A stretch of 43,883 nucleotides of DNA from Anabaena azotica FACHB-119 (GTDB lineage: Bacteria > Cyanobacteriota > Cyanobacteriia > Cyanobacteriales > Nostocaceae). Each line of letters begins with the position of its first letter. Position 1 is the first letter of the stretch. This document shows, one piece after another, positions 16,247 through 25,268 of the stretch. Below the pieces are notes generated by a model. The model made no database searches. It was not told the DNA's origin and worked only from the letters and a program-made list of their open reading frames with translations. Position numbers and translations under genes: made by a program. The stretch spans positions 1 to 43,883 of the forward strand of contig NZ_JACJSG010000060.1 in the NCBI RefSeq assembly GCF_014697625.1, read 5' to 3'.

Positions 16247-16507
16247 TTATCTGTCGCGGTCTTCTCGGATTAATGCGGTACTATCAGGCCATTCCACATC
16301 ACTCCGCCGACTCTCACGACGCAGACGACTTTCCTCTAAGATTTTGAGTACATTTTTTCGCTGTTCCTGTTCCTCTGCTATCTTCTGCAAGGCTTGGCGC
16401 AATATTTTTATGACTTGAGCTTCAATTGAGCTATTTTCCGCTTTCGCTAACTCTTGTAGTTGTGCGTATAACTCATCAGGTATATCCAGCGCGTGAAGGG
16501 TAGCCAT
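16247..16507 (-). CDS. FitA-like ribbon-helix-helix antitoxin without a partner toxin
   Basis: 86 residues: an RHH start (MATLHALDIPDELYAQLQELAKAENSSIEAQVIKILRQAL pattern) followed by a long charged helix and the tail VEWPDSTALIREDRDR, which in this family wraps around a PIN-domain toxin. The toxin gene would be expected immediately downstream on the minus strand, but there the MITE-like element (16116-16240) and the end of mnmE are found instead. It is therefore an orphan antitoxin or antitoxin-like regulator. A weak GGGAGG lies before the ATG. Confidence 0.8.
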   Translation of the reverse strand: MATLHALDIPDELYAQLQELAKAENSSIEAQVIKILRQALQKIAEEQEQRKNVLKILEESRLRRESRRSDVEWPDSTALIREDRDR

Positions 16508-16640
16508 TGCTTAACCTCCCAAAAGAATTTATTGCTAATAGTAGCACGATAGGGGTTTGGGGACGTGAGGGGGCGATCGCTCCTAAATTTTTCAATAAAA
16601 TGCTACAATAATTATTTAATGTAATCTTTATTGATTAAAT

Positions 16641-18197
16641 ATGGGCAACAAAATTAAACAAGCCCTCTCTTTGACTGATAATGTCCGGTTAGGAACAACA
16701 TCTTCCTCTCCATTTTTAGGTTCGCCAACCTTTGACGAAGTGCCTTTTCATGTGCGTGAAGGGCGGATGCCAGCTTTGGGAACTTACGTAGTTATCGAAA
16801 GAGATAAAGATGACATAGTTCATTATGGACGTATTATCGAGGGTACAGAGGATAACCCTCGTGCTAACCCATCGACATTACAACAAAATCAGGCATATCA
16901 GGTAGGATCAGACAAAACAAGACCAGGCGATCGCTCTCCTCATGTTACCCGTGTAATGACTGTTGAAGTCTTAGGAGAAATACATCTTGATATTAATGAT
17001 CAAATAATTATTAAAGAACCGAGCCTATTAGCACAAACAGGGCAGGGAGTTTATGAAATACCTGCTGACAAAATACCGCAACTATTGAATACTCCTGACT
17101 CAGATGAAGAAGGTTTTTACGTAGGTAAGGTAGAATCAGGTGGTAAAAGTGTAGATTTTATACTACCAATGGAAGCCATAGCCCGACATTTGGCAGTTGT
17201 AGGAAAAACGGGTGTGGGTAAAAGTTATGCTACAGGTGTTTTGATAGAAGAATTAGTTAGACATGGCATACCTGTGATTGCTTTCGATGTTTTAGGAGAT
17301 GTAATTCATGCTGCCGAAGATTTGGGAGGTTTAAATTTTCGAGCAGGGGAAAATTTTCGTGTTCCTTACTCAGTCATCGGCATGAGTGAGTTTCTGGGAT
17401 TTGTGCCGAATCTGACATCAGACCAATCAGAATTAGTATCTATGGCTTATGATGCCGTATTTACTGACGCACTGCAAAGTCTAGAAAAGAGTGGCAAAGT
17501 AAATATTCAAATTGAAGAATTATTAGAGCAAATTCAATGTGCTGGGACTGAATTTGGACAAGCCGCAGTGGGAGGAAGAGCCGCACGTAAAGTATCAAGC
17601 GTATTCAAGCGTAATCCACTTTTGACAGCCAAAACAGAGTCTTGGTTAGAGGAATTTGCTAAACAACCAATTACGAATGTTTTTGTTGGGCATTTGAGCC
17701 AACAGCAGAGAAATTTAATAGTTGGGGCATCAGTTAGATTATTGCAAGCATTGCGTAAGCGCGATCGCATTCCACCTTTTGTCTTTGTACTCGATGAGGC
17801 GCACTTTTTCTTACCCGCAGGAGGGCAGACAACGCCATCAACTCAAGTTATTCGGGAGATGATTCGCACAGCTCGACATGATGCGATCGGAGTTACACTA
17901 ATCACTCAAAGTCCTGCATCTATGGACAAGCAAGTTTTGTTAACTTGCAATACACGCTTAGTATTTGCTCTAGACCCAGATGATATGAAGCTAGTATCTG
18001 GTACTTTGGGAGGTATTTCCGATGAAATGATTTCTCGGATACCTAAACTACCAAAAGGTACAGCAATCATGTCATCAAGTATGGATATCCTACGCCACCC
18101 AGCACAAATACGTATTCGTAAACGCGAAACCCGTGAAGGTGCGCCCACACCCAACATTGCAGAGGAAGTCAAAAAATGGCGGCAGAAGATAATTTAA
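16641..18197 (+). CDS. herA: HerA-family DNA-translocating ATPase
   Basis: 518 residues. An N-terminal HAS-barrel-like region (VPFHVREGRMPALGTYVVIER; YGRIIEGTEDNP) precedes the FtsK/HerA ATPase core: Walker A VVGKTGVGKSYATG (residues 186-199), a Walker B FVFVLDEAHFF near 382, and the conserved QSPASMDKQVLLTCNTRLVF sensor region. HerA forms a hexamer that pumps DNA and works with NurA nuclease, encoded next with a 22-base overlap. In archaea the pair resects DNA ends; in bacteria HerA-nuclease pairs often act in phage defence. No ribosome-binding site is clear at the ATG. Confidence 0.9.
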   Translation: MGNKIKQALSLTDNVRLGTTSSSPFLGSPTFDEVPFHVREGRMPALGTYVVIERDKDDIVHYGRIIEGTEDNPRANPSTLQQNQAYQVGSDKTRPGDRSPHVTRVMTVEVLGEIHLDINDQIIIKEPSLLAQTGQGVYEIPADKIPQLLNTPDSDEEGFYVGKVESGGKSVDFILPMEAIARHLAVVGKTGVGKSYATGVLIEELVRHGIPVIAFDVLGDVIHAAEDLGGLNFRAGENFRVPYSVIGMSEFLGFVPNLTSDQSELVSMAYDAVFTDALQSLEKSGKVNIQIEELLEQIQCAGTEFGQAAVGGRAARKVSSVFKRNPLLTAKTESWLEEFAKQPITNVFVGHLSQQQRNLIVGASVRLLQALRKRDRIPPFVFVLDEAHFFLPAGGQTTPSTQVIREMIRTARHDAIGVTLITQSPASMDKQVLLTCNTRLVFALDPDDMKLVSGTLGGISDEMISRIPKLPKGTAIMSSSMDILRHPAQIRIRKRETREGAPTPNIAEEVKKWRQKII

Positions 18198-20347
18198 CCC
18201 AGCAAATTTTAGATTTATTGCTCAAACAACCAGACGGTTTAGAAGTTGATGAAATTATTAACCATTTGCAAGCAGAAGATAGTGATATTTCTCCTAGAGG
18301 TATACGCAATCTTTTAAACCAACTGGTGAAGGATGAAAAACTAATCAAACGTAAACGTCAAGGTAAAGGACGAGGCAAGCCACCCTACGCATACTTCAAC
18401 CTTAAAACTGTTTCTCAGTATGTCAATCCTTTTGAGGATATACCAGGAGTAGATAGCACAAAATCTCACTTTGTAGCAAAAACGGAAATTGAAAAAGAGC
18501 AGATAGATCCACAAGAACGGGAACGCCAAAAGCAATGGCTGACAGTTTTAGAAAGAATTGCTACTCATAACCTACTAGCTGATACTTATGCAAAGGTAAT
18601 TATTGAAAACGCATCAGAATTAGCTTTACAAAACCCTGTAGAGCTTGTTGTCAACATGGCAACTTGGGTAGTTAATGACCTTAACCAGTTAGGAGAAGAA
18701 ATTGAATGTAAATTGCAGAAAGGAGAAACAGTAGAAGCTCAAAAATTAGTTAGAAGATTGGACGAGAGATTAACATGGGCAAGGCAAAATTTACAAAAAT
18801 TTTGGCGACTTGATCGCCCACGAGATGAAATAGAAGGTATTTTAGATTTACCTTTACAATCCAAACATTTTTTTCGTGATGGAAGACGCGCTCAAATTAA
18901 TGAAAAAGCAGCGCGAGAGCGAATAAAAAGCCGAATTATAGGTGATAGATTAATTGAAGAAATCACTCCCCCTGCCAACAGACATAAAGCAGCAGTTGGA
19001 ACTGATGCCTCCATAGCAAAAATTTTTCTACATCACACTTCAGGTAGCTTTATTCCTCCTGATCCGGTCATAGTGACTACTTCTGCTGCCGCAATGATAG
19101 TGGATGAAAATAATCCTACACAACAGGAATATTTAGATTTTGATATTTCTCCTGATGACCTACAGGAATATGAAGAATATAATGCTGCTGCTAAAGGTTT
19201 AGTTCTATCTCCAAATCTAATGAGAACAATCGGTACTGATGCCTTTAAAAGAGCGCAAACAGCAGCGTTGGAACTGCGTCAATATCATCAAGACTATCGT
19301 GTTGCAACCAGAACTAATGAATGGCGGCCTATGGGAAATTTACCTGATTTAGAAATTAATCCCAAAGTAACTCTAATTTTTCGTGATGGTCGTGTATTTC
19401 CTATTGTACATCGAATTAACTTCTATGAATCCGATGGGTTATATGGTGATATTGTACGCAATCAAATTGCAGAATTTGCTGGAGTTATTCATAATACATT
19501 GTTAAATCCTCTTGGTGAAATTGTTTATGCTTCAGCAGTAAAAAATCCTGAGCTTTCGTGGTTATCACCTTTAGTATTTTGGTATCTCCATAACAAAAAA
19601 AATCAGGATCATAGTAAACCTATCGTTACAGCAGATGATATTTATAAAGCACCTTTTTCAGATACATCAGTATCTCATCTTTTATTTTTAGGTTTAGCAA
19701 AGCAGTGTAGTAATTTTAATAAACAAAAACACTTTATAAGCTGTCGCGTTGTCCGGCGTTTTTCAGATATTGCTTTTGTAGATGATGTCTTACCGATAGT
19801 TATTTCCAAAGATGAGCAAACTTATCAATTAGATGAAAATGAGATAGAGGATTGGCAAATTTTTATAGCTCAACGTCTTGCTAGGAAAAAAGCTAATGGT
19901 GAAGAGCATATACTAGAGGATGATGACTACAGAGCATTTATTTATATATGTCAGAAAGTAGGTGTACTTATGTGTTATGCTGCGCCTACTTCTGCGTATG
20001 AAATAATAGTCAATAGTGATTCCGATGGCAGTGGACACTTTTTAATTCCTCGTCTCGAAGTTGCTATTAATCTAGAAAAGCAAAACTTACAAACTTATCA
20101 AAAAACCCTAGATAAGATGTTGTCATGGTTAGCAGCAGGACGCTGGGAACGTGATCATGGACATACACAAACAGGTTTTGATGAAGGAGAACTAGAAAGT
20201 CGTTATCCTGTTCTTGTACCCGATGTTACACTGTATGCTGATGAAGCGGCGAAATTTGCCCGTGATAAACTGAGTGACGAGGTAGAGGAGAAAGTCAGAA
20301 ACCTAATTGCTGACTTGAAAAAGCATTGGACTGGTGGACGCTTATAA
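18176..20347 (+). CDS. nurA: NurA-domain nuclease with N-terminal winged helix, partner of HerA
   Basis: 723 residues, much longer than archaeal NurA. Residues 5-75 form a winged helix (TQQILDLLLKQPDGLEVDEIINHL ... GIRNLLNQLVKDEKLIKRKRQ). A helical, charged linker (about 90-240) follows. The NurA-like part starts near AAVGTDASIAK (residue 275, likely metal-binding Asp), with FRDGRVFPIVHRINFYESDG, EIVYASAVKNPELSWL and VGVLMCYAAP further on, and ends in a helical tail. Overlap with herA implies tight co-expression. NurA is a 5'-3' nuclease working inside the HerA ring. The NurA call rests on gene pairing and sparse motifs, so catalysis is likely but not proven. Confidence 0.78.
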   Translation: MAAEDNLTQQILDLLLKQPDGLEVDEIINHLQAEDSDISPRGIRNLLNQLVKDEKLIKRKRQGKGRGKPPYAYFNLKTVSQYVNPFEDIPGVDSTKSHFVAKTEIEKEQIDPQERERQKQWLTVLERIATHNLLADTYAKVIIENASELALQNPVELVVNMATWVVNDLNQLGEEIECKLQKGETVEAQKLVRRLDERLTWARQNLQKFWRLDRPRDEIEGILDLPLQSKHFFRDGRRAQINEKAARERIKSRIIGDRLIEEITPPANRHKAAVGTDASIAKIFLHHTSGSFIPPDPVIVTTSAAAMIVDENNPTQQEYLDFDISPDDLQEYEEYNAAAKGLVLSPNLMRTIGTDAFKRAQTAALELRQYHQDYRVATRTNEWRPMGNLPDLEINPKVTLIFRDGRVFPIVHRINFYESDGLYGDIVRNQIAEFAGVIHNTLLNPLGEIVYASAVKNPELSWLSPLVFWYLHNKKNQDHSKPIVTADDIYKAPFSDTSVSHLLFLGLAKQCSNFNKQKHFISCRVVRRFSDIAFVDDVLPIVISKDEQTYQLDENEIEDWQIFIAQRLARKKANGEEHILEDDDYRAFIYICQKVGVLMCYAAPTSAYEIIVNSDSDGSGHFLIPRLEVAINLEKQNLQTYQKTLDKMLSWLAAGRWERDHGHTQTGFDEGELESRYPVLVPDVTLYADEAAKFARDKLSDEVEEKVRNLIADLKKHWTGGRL

Positions 20348-20595
20348 GGATGTCAGATACTTGAAATTTTCAAAAAATTACACAAATTATTTATTGTAGT
20401 AATATCTGAATGCTTTATTTTCAGCAATTTGCAGGCAGTAGAGTAATTTATTGACAAAACAAGTGCGTTCGGTTAGTATGAAAATTGTGAAAAAGCATCT
20501 ATTTAAATGGATGCACTTAGACAACGAAAAAGCCAGTCCCATTAATTGCGTTTTGGGTATCTGGCTCTAAATCAATTTGTTTTTCTACAAAAATT

Positions 20596-20898
20596 ATGGC
20601 ACAAAATATTCCAAATGTCGACCTCACACCGACAGAAATTGCGCTGCGGTTGAGTGAGTCGTTCAACAGTAAAGTTTCCAACCGACAAGTAAACCAATTA
20701 TTAGAACAGTTGGGTTTGCAAAAGAAGCTGAAGACCAGAAAGGGTAAGTCAAAGTGGCAACTTACACAAAAAGGTCAAAAATACGGTCGAGTGTATTTAG
20801 TAACCAATACTAATGGTAATTGGACTGGCAATCAAATTAAGTGGACTGAAGAAGTTATTGACCTCCTGCAAAAAGAACCACCTTGGTTGACTGCTTAA
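20596..20898 (+). CDS. Small phage-antirepressor-like protein
   Basis: 100 residues, starting MAQNIPNVDLTPTEIALRL and containing NRQVNQLLEQLGLQKKLKTRKGKSKWQLTQKG followed by YGRVYLVTNTNGN and IKWTEEVIDLL. This pattern (a winged-helix-like fold, then a Trp-x-Leu-T-x-KG strand and a Y-G-x-VY...IKW segment) resembles the C-terminal domain of phage antirepressors and related proteins. It follows the HerA-NurA pair by 250 bases on the same strand and precedes a TnpB. Whether it belongs to the locus or is a phage relic is open. Confidence 0.6.
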   Translation: MAQNIPNVDLTPTEIALRLSESFNSKVSNRQVNQLLEQLGLQKKLKTRKGKSKWQLTQKGQKYGRVYLVTNTNGNWTGNQIKWTEEVIDLLQKEPPWLTA

Positions 20899-20946
20899 AG
20901 CAATTATCTTGATGTTGGTGCTTTACTGAACTTCCTGCTTGCTTTT

Positions 20947-22350
20947 ATGCTTCTTTCCTACGTATACAAACTGAATCCCTCATTGCAACAAGCTGAAAAA
21001 ATGGAGCGTTGGCTGCATCTGCTGCGCCTCCAATACAACTTTCGCGTCAGGGAAAGAACGGAAGCATACGAGCAAGCAAAAGCGCCTGTAATGGGTAACT
21101 ACTGCATTCTTCAAACTCAAGCCGAATGTTGTCCATTAACTTGTTCCGTTAGCAAGGGTGCTTTGTACGGAAATCCCTGGAGTACAAAAGGGAAAAAACG
21201 TAGTCCCCTTGCTCAACAGGATGCTAATTTAGTAGACCTGAAAAAAGAGCGACCTTGGTACGCCGAGATTTGTTATCATGTCCTGCAACAAATGCTTAAG
21301 CAAGTTGACGCTGCGTTTGTGAGGTTTTTTAAAGGCTTGGGTAAATATCCCAAAACAAAACGAAGGGGAAAATTTCGCTCATTTACATACCCAGCAGGGG
21401 ATGTTGGCTTTAAAGGAAACAAAGTCAGACTACCCGCTATTGGCTGGATGCGATTTTTTCAATCTCGACCGTTTCCGCTTGGCTTTAAAATTCGTTCTAC
21501 CACTGTGCGGAAAAAAGCAGATGGTTTTTATATCTCCGTTCTGTTGCAAGATGACACAGTTCCGCAGGCTTCAGCATCCCAGCAAATACAAACCGCGTTG
21601 GGAGTGGATTTAGGAATTAAAAAGCTAATATCTCTAAGCACTGGTGAAACTATCGTCAATCCTCGATTTTACAAGCAGATGGAACGCAAGCGATCGCGTC
21701 TTAACCGGGCGGCGAGTCGTAAAGTTTTAGGTTCCCGTCGTCGCCAAAAAGCATACCAGCAAATAGCGAAGCTAGAACAGAAAGTTACCAATCAAAGAGA
21801 GGATTATCAATGGAAGATAGCTCATAATTTAGTTAAGCGATTCGACCTGATTGTCTTTGAAAATCTCAACGTTCAGGGTATGATGGCACGTTGTAAGCCT
21901 AAACAAGATGAAAGTGGTAAATACTTACGCAATGGTCAATCTGCTAAATCTGGACTAAATAAAGCGATCGCTGATGCTGCTTGGGGTTCCCTCAAACTGA
22001 AAGTTAAAATTTTGTCCGCAAGGGCTGGCGTTCTAGTACATGAGGTGAAGCCAAACTTTAGCTCCCAAGAATGCAGCGAATGTGGTTATATCAGTCCTAC
22101 AAACCGAGATAAAGAAAAGTTCCTTTGCGAACAATGTGGTCATCACGCAGATGCAGACGTTGATGCAGCAAAAGTCATCTTAAAGCGCGGTTTGAATGAA
22201 CTGGGAATTAATTTAGATGCTGTATCGGGAGTCCCTCGAAAACAGGATAAAAGTACACCCAAGGAGCCTGTTGCAAGACAGGGGATATCAACTGCGTTGG
22301 CGGTTGAGCCTGGGAACCCTCATCAAGTGGAGGAGAAGCTAAGTAATTAG
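20947..22350 (+). CDS. tnpB: Stand-alone TnpB RNA-guided nuclease, apparently intact
   Basis: 467 residues with all parts of an active TnpB. It has a helical N-terminal domain and RuvC-I ALGVDLGIKKL (Asp near 219). RuvC-II is LIVFENLNVQGM (Glu near 304). The zinc finger is CSECGYISPTNRDKEKFLCEQCGHHADAD, and RuvC-III has its Asp in that HADAD. An extra basic tail of about 60 residues follows. No tnpA is nearby. In this family a guide RNA overlaps the 3' end of the gene and the element right end. The sequence after the stop (to about 22400) contains structured repeats such as GCGGTTGAGCCTGGGAACCC just before it. tRNA-Ser lies 83 bases downstream. Confidence 0.92.
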   Translation: MLLSYVYKLNPSLQQAEKMERWLHLLRLQYNFRVRERTEAYEQAKAPVMGNYCILQTQAECCPLTCSVSKGALYGNPWSTKGKKRSPLAQQDANLVDLKKERPWYAEICYHVLQQMLKQVDAAFVRFFKGLGKYPKTKRRGKFRSFTYPAGDVGFKGNKVRLPAIGWMRFFQSRPFPLGFKIRSTTVRKKADGFYISVLLQDDTVPQASASQQIQTALGVDLGIKKLISLSTGETIVNPRFYKQMERKRSRLNRAASRKVLGSRRRQKAYQQIAKLEQKVTNQREDYQWKIAHNLVKRFDLIVFENLNVQGMMARCKPKQDESGKYLRNGQSAKSGLNKAIADAAWGSLKLKVKILSARAGVLVHEVKPNFSSQECSECGYISPTNRDKEKFLCEQCGHHADADVDAAKVILKRGLNELGINLDAVSGVPRKQDKSTPKEPVARQGISTALAVEPGNPHQVEEKLSN

Positions 22351-22433
22351 CTCTCGGTGTCTCTTAGCATGAGCTATGTAAACACTGTCGATTGAAATCG
22401 AGCGGGGTAAGCAATATCAATAATAAAATCAAC

Positions 22434-22518
22434 GGAGAGGGTGGGATTTGAACCCACGTTCCCTTGTGAGGAAATCCGATTTCAAGTCGGACGCAATCGA
22501 CCACTCTGCCACCTCTCC
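22434..22518 (-). tRNA. trnS-UGA: tRNA-Ser (UGA)
   Basis: On the minus strand a complete 85-base class II tRNA: acceptor GGAGAGG paired with CCTCTCC, an anticodon loop CTTGAAA with TGA, a long variable arm typical of tRNA-Ser, and GGTTCAAATCC in the T arm. CCA is not encoded. Confidence 0.96.
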
Positions 22519-22625
22519 AAATAACTGTCTAGCTCGGCTGACCTTGATTTGTCGGTTCGCACTAAGGCTGACAGATAATACTATAGCTTATCATCTACGC
22601 AGATGGTACATCTGAGGGCGAATAT

Positions 22626-23546
22626 TTACGATACATTAGCCGATCGCTCAAAAAACACCTCCTCTTTCACCACCTGAAAATCTTCGCCCACCCAAACTAA
22701 GGCAGCTTGTGTCACCTCACCCGCCTCTAGGGAAACTAGCGAAAAATTCCGCAGCTTGCCGTTTTCACCTTCGACAATCCTTGGCACACTGGCGGCGTTG
22801 AGGTAAACTATACCCTCTGGGCTTGTGAAGATGGGTTTTCTCAATTCTGTTTTGGTGTACCGTAAACTATGGTGCATATGCCCAAACGTCACCAAGGCTA
22901 TCTGTTTACCAGCCGTGATTGTTAAAGAAATCGCCTCGGCTAAATCTGGGTCGCCAAAGTCGCCGCCGATGGGATGCCAATCTTTACCGCAGGGGTCTTC
23001 TGGGCGATCGCCTAATCCACTCGGCCCGTTATGACCCAAAAAAATAATCGTATCACAGGCGGCACTTTTCACCGATGCAAAGATTCTCTGTGCTGACTCT
23101 GCCAAGTCTGTCACACCGTAACGCTCTTTACAGATGTTAGCAAATCGCCATTCATGACCACCCCAGGTAAAAGGACGACCACCGACTACAGTGATATTCC
23201 ATTGGGGAAAATCTAGCTTACTGTAACCTACATGGGCTGACCCCAGTAAATCTAATTGTTCCTGTACCCAGTCTTCCTTGGTGCGATCGTAAGGACATTT
23301 CTTGCGTCCCCATTCTGTCGCCGAGTACCAAGCATCATGATTACCCATGACTGCGGCTTTGGGAATATTTACTGAAGCGATCGCTCTTACCACTTCCACC
23401 GACTCATTCCCAAAATCCCCCACAAACAGCACTAAGTCAACACCCAAATGCTTGAGTGCAATACCATCTTCTATTTCCCACTGATCATGGATATCTCCAA
23501 CTACAGCAATTTTCACTATATTTGATTGAGATTCTTGACTGGTCAT
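22626..23546 (-). CDS. Calcineurin-like metallophosphoesterase (cyanobacterial TIGR04168-type)
   Basis: 306 residues with the ordered metallophosphatase motifs: VVGDIHDQW (D-x-H), LFVGDFGNES (GD), VMGNHDAWYS (GNHD), IIFLGHNGPSG (GH) and TFGHMHHS (GH-x-H). These bind the two metals. A RPFTWGGHEWRF insertion and the ending VNASVPR-like LNAASVPRIVEGENG are, as I recall, typical of a cyanobacterial and plant-chloroplast family with no established substrate. The gene is monocistronic. The start MTSQES is preceded by GGAAAG. Confidence 0.85.
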   Translation of the reverse strand: MTSQESQSNIVKIAVVGDIHDQWEIEDGIALKHLGVDLVLFVGDFGNESVEVVRAIASVNIPKAAVMGNHDAWYSATEWGRKKCPYDRTKEDWVQEQLDLLGSAHVGYSKLDFPQWNITVVGGRPFTWGGHEWRFANICKERYGVTDLAESAQRIFASVKSAACDTIIFLGHNGPSGLGDRPEDPCGKDWHPIGGDFGDPDLAEAISLTITAGKQIALVTFGHMHHSLRYTKTELRKPIFTSPEGIVYLNAASVPRIVEGENGKLRNFSLVSLEAGEVTQAALVWVGEDFQVVKEEVFFERSANVS

Positions 23547-23689
23547 GCCGCTTTCCTTGCCCTATATATCCAGCATAGGAAACTCAGCCGAATTTTGACA
23601 CTGTTTTCAGAGGATGTTTTCAAAGTAAGGAAATGTTGTAAAAAAACTCACAAGGCTTAAGCTCAAATTAGTAAAATAATCAACACCTC

Positions 23690-23892
23690 GTGGGTTTTAC
23701 CATATTACCAAAGCGCTGGGTTGTAGAACGTACTTTTGGTTGGCTCACCAATTGAGCCAGCGCGTTGCGGAGATTCCCCCCATTGTAGCGACTGGCGAAC
23801 CCGAAGGGTGTCGGCGTTTGAGTCAAGATTATGAACGTTTTCCTGAAACCTCACAAACAGCCTCTTCCCTGTGTCCTATTCTTTATCTATAA
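23690..23892 (+). pseudogene. C-terminal remnant of an IS5-type transposase, split by a short insertion
   Basis: The frame GFTILPKRWVVERTFGWL (23693-23746) is the unmistakable C-terminal part of an IS5-family DDE transposase. It stops, and after about 55 bases the continuation RRLSQDYERFPETSQT follows in another frame (from about 23811) up to a stop at 23892. The intervening DNA (GCGTTGCGGAGATTCCCCC...GCGACTGGCGAACCCGAAGG) resembles a GC-rich interspersed cyanobacterial repeat. The final codons overlap the convergent binding-protein gene. Confidence 0.8.
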
Positions 23893-24792
23893 CAAATATT
23901 GTTTAAGCTGCTCACAAGCTTTCTTGATAGCATCTATACTACCCGGATTTACCAATCCATAATAATCAAAAACGTATACTCGATTATTTGTAGATGCTTG
24001 CAGTTTTTGCCAAAAACCATCCTTTTTAAAATCATCCAGCACTGCTGTTTTTGAACCACCTTGAGGAGGAGTAATCAGAATAATTACTTCTGGATTCGCT
24101 GCTAAAACTTTCTCAGGTGAAAGAGTTACATAACCTGCAATTGGGCTTTTCCCTTGTAATTCTGCTGCTAAGTTTTTGACTGGGAATTTTTCTAATAAAT
24201 CTCCAGCCCAACTATTCTTATTTGGAGTTAAAATTGGTTGAGTACTGACCAAAACTAAAGTAGAAGTAGTTGCCTTTGTTTCCTCTGGTATAAAACTTTT
24301 GTATTTTTCTAATAAAGGTTGGGGATTAGCATCAATTAACTGAGCAATTTTTTTAGTAGTATCTTCTAAAGATGACCATGTATTAACTTGAGTGAGCAAA
24401 GTAGCAATACCTAATTGCTGCAATCTTTGAATTGGTTGATTAGAAAAACCTTCTGCACCAATTACTAAATCAGGCTTGAGGGAAACAATCTTTTCTAAAT
24501 TGGGAGGACTTTGACCTTCACTAACGCGGGTAATATCTTGAAAACGCGGGTCATTTTTGAATAAGGTGCTACCAGAAATACCAACAAGCTTAGTTTTATC
24601 AAGTTGAGAGATGATATCAGTAGTTAAAGAAGAGAGTGTGACAACTCTTTTAGCAGATATTTTTGATAGTTCTTGAAAATTAGTATTAGATGTAGCTTCC
24701 GCTTGTGGCTGCTGAGTATTTGTATTATTACAGGCCACTAAAATAATACATAAGAAAATTACCAAAGTGGATAATATCCAACGACGAAGCAT
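23887..24792 (-). CDS. ABC-transporter substrate-binding lipoprotein (FecB/BtuF-like)
   Basis: 301 residues. The signal peptide MLRRWILSTLVIFLCIILVAC ends in a lipobox (LVAC), so it is an outer-leaflet lipoprotein. The mature part has the class III binding-protein pattern: KRVVTLSSLTTDIISQL, LVGISG, PNLEKIVSLKPDLVIG and IQRLQQLGIATLL, then a long connecting helix and GYVTLSPEKVLAANPEVIILI. These proteins bind ferric siderophores, heme or cobalamin. No permease or ATPase gene is nearby, so the ligand is open. The last bases overlap the transposase remnant. Confidence 0.87.
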   Translation of the reverse strand: MLRRWILSTLVIFLCIILVACNNTNTQQPQAEATSNTNFQELSKISAKRVVTLSSLTTDIISQLDKTKLVGISGSTLFKNDPRFQDITRVSEGQSPPNLEKIVSLKPDLVIGAEGFSNQPIQRLQQLGIATLLTQVNTWSSLEDTTKKIAQLIDANPQPLLEKYKSFIPEETKATTSTLVLVSTQPILTPNKNSWAGDLLEKFPVKNLAAELQGKSPIAGYVTLSPEKVLAANPEVIILITPPQGGSKTAVLDDFKKDGFWQKLQASTNNRVYVFDYYGLVNPGSIDAIKKACEQLKQYLL

Positions 24793-24895
24793 TTCCAGAT
24801 ACCTTCTTGACTACAAATATATAGTATCCGTAGGGCGAGCAAAAACAATAATATAGGATTCCTACTTGATTTTTGAACAGATACGTAAATGTGTA

Positions 24896-25020
24896 GTGGC
24901 GTGGCAAGGCTAAAATGTTGCAAAAAATTTTCTTGTGGTGTAGGCATCTTGCCTGCACTGGACGGGCAAGATGCCCATCCCACAAGAGTTTGCTAATGCA
25001 CAAATTTAGTCTAGACAGTC
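24896..25020. mobile_element. MITE 1 of a tandem array (IS630-related)
   Basis: Left end GTGGCGTGGCAAGGCTAAAA, right end complementary but diverged (AATTTAGTCTAGACAGTC), with TA on each side. The centre is an inverted module around GGCATCTTGCC and GGGCAAGATGCCC. Confidence 0.75.
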
Positions 25021-25022
25021 TA

Positions 25023-25160
25023 GTGGCGTGACCAAACTAAAATAGTGCATTATTTAAAAATCTCTCATCTTGTTCATCTGCGTTCATCTGCGTTCATTTG
25101 CGTTCATCTGCGTTCAATTTTCCCCAAACCTATTGCCACATTTTAGTCCAGTCGCGCTAC
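25023..25160. mobile_element. MITE 2 of the tandem array
   Basis: Left end GTGGCGTGACCAAACTAAAA, right end ATTTTAGTCCAGTCGCGCTAC, flanked by TA shared with its neighbours. The centre contains repeated TTCATCTGCG units. Confidence 0.8.
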
Positions 25161-25162
25161 TA

Positions 25163-25266
25163 GTGGCGTGGCAAGCTTAAAATGTTGCATTAATTAACCA
25201 CAGAGGCACAGAGACACAGAGGTTAGAGAGGAAACTTATTGCACTATTTTAGCCTTGCCAGTCCAC
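25163..25266. mobile_element. MITE 3 of the tandem array
   Basis: Left end GTGGCGTGGCAAGCTTAAAA, right end ATTTTAGCCTTGCCAGTCCAC, flanked by TA. The centre is the module ACCACAGAGGCACAGAGACA. A near copy lies inverted at 34448-34551. Confidence 0.82.
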
Positions 25267-25268
25267 TA

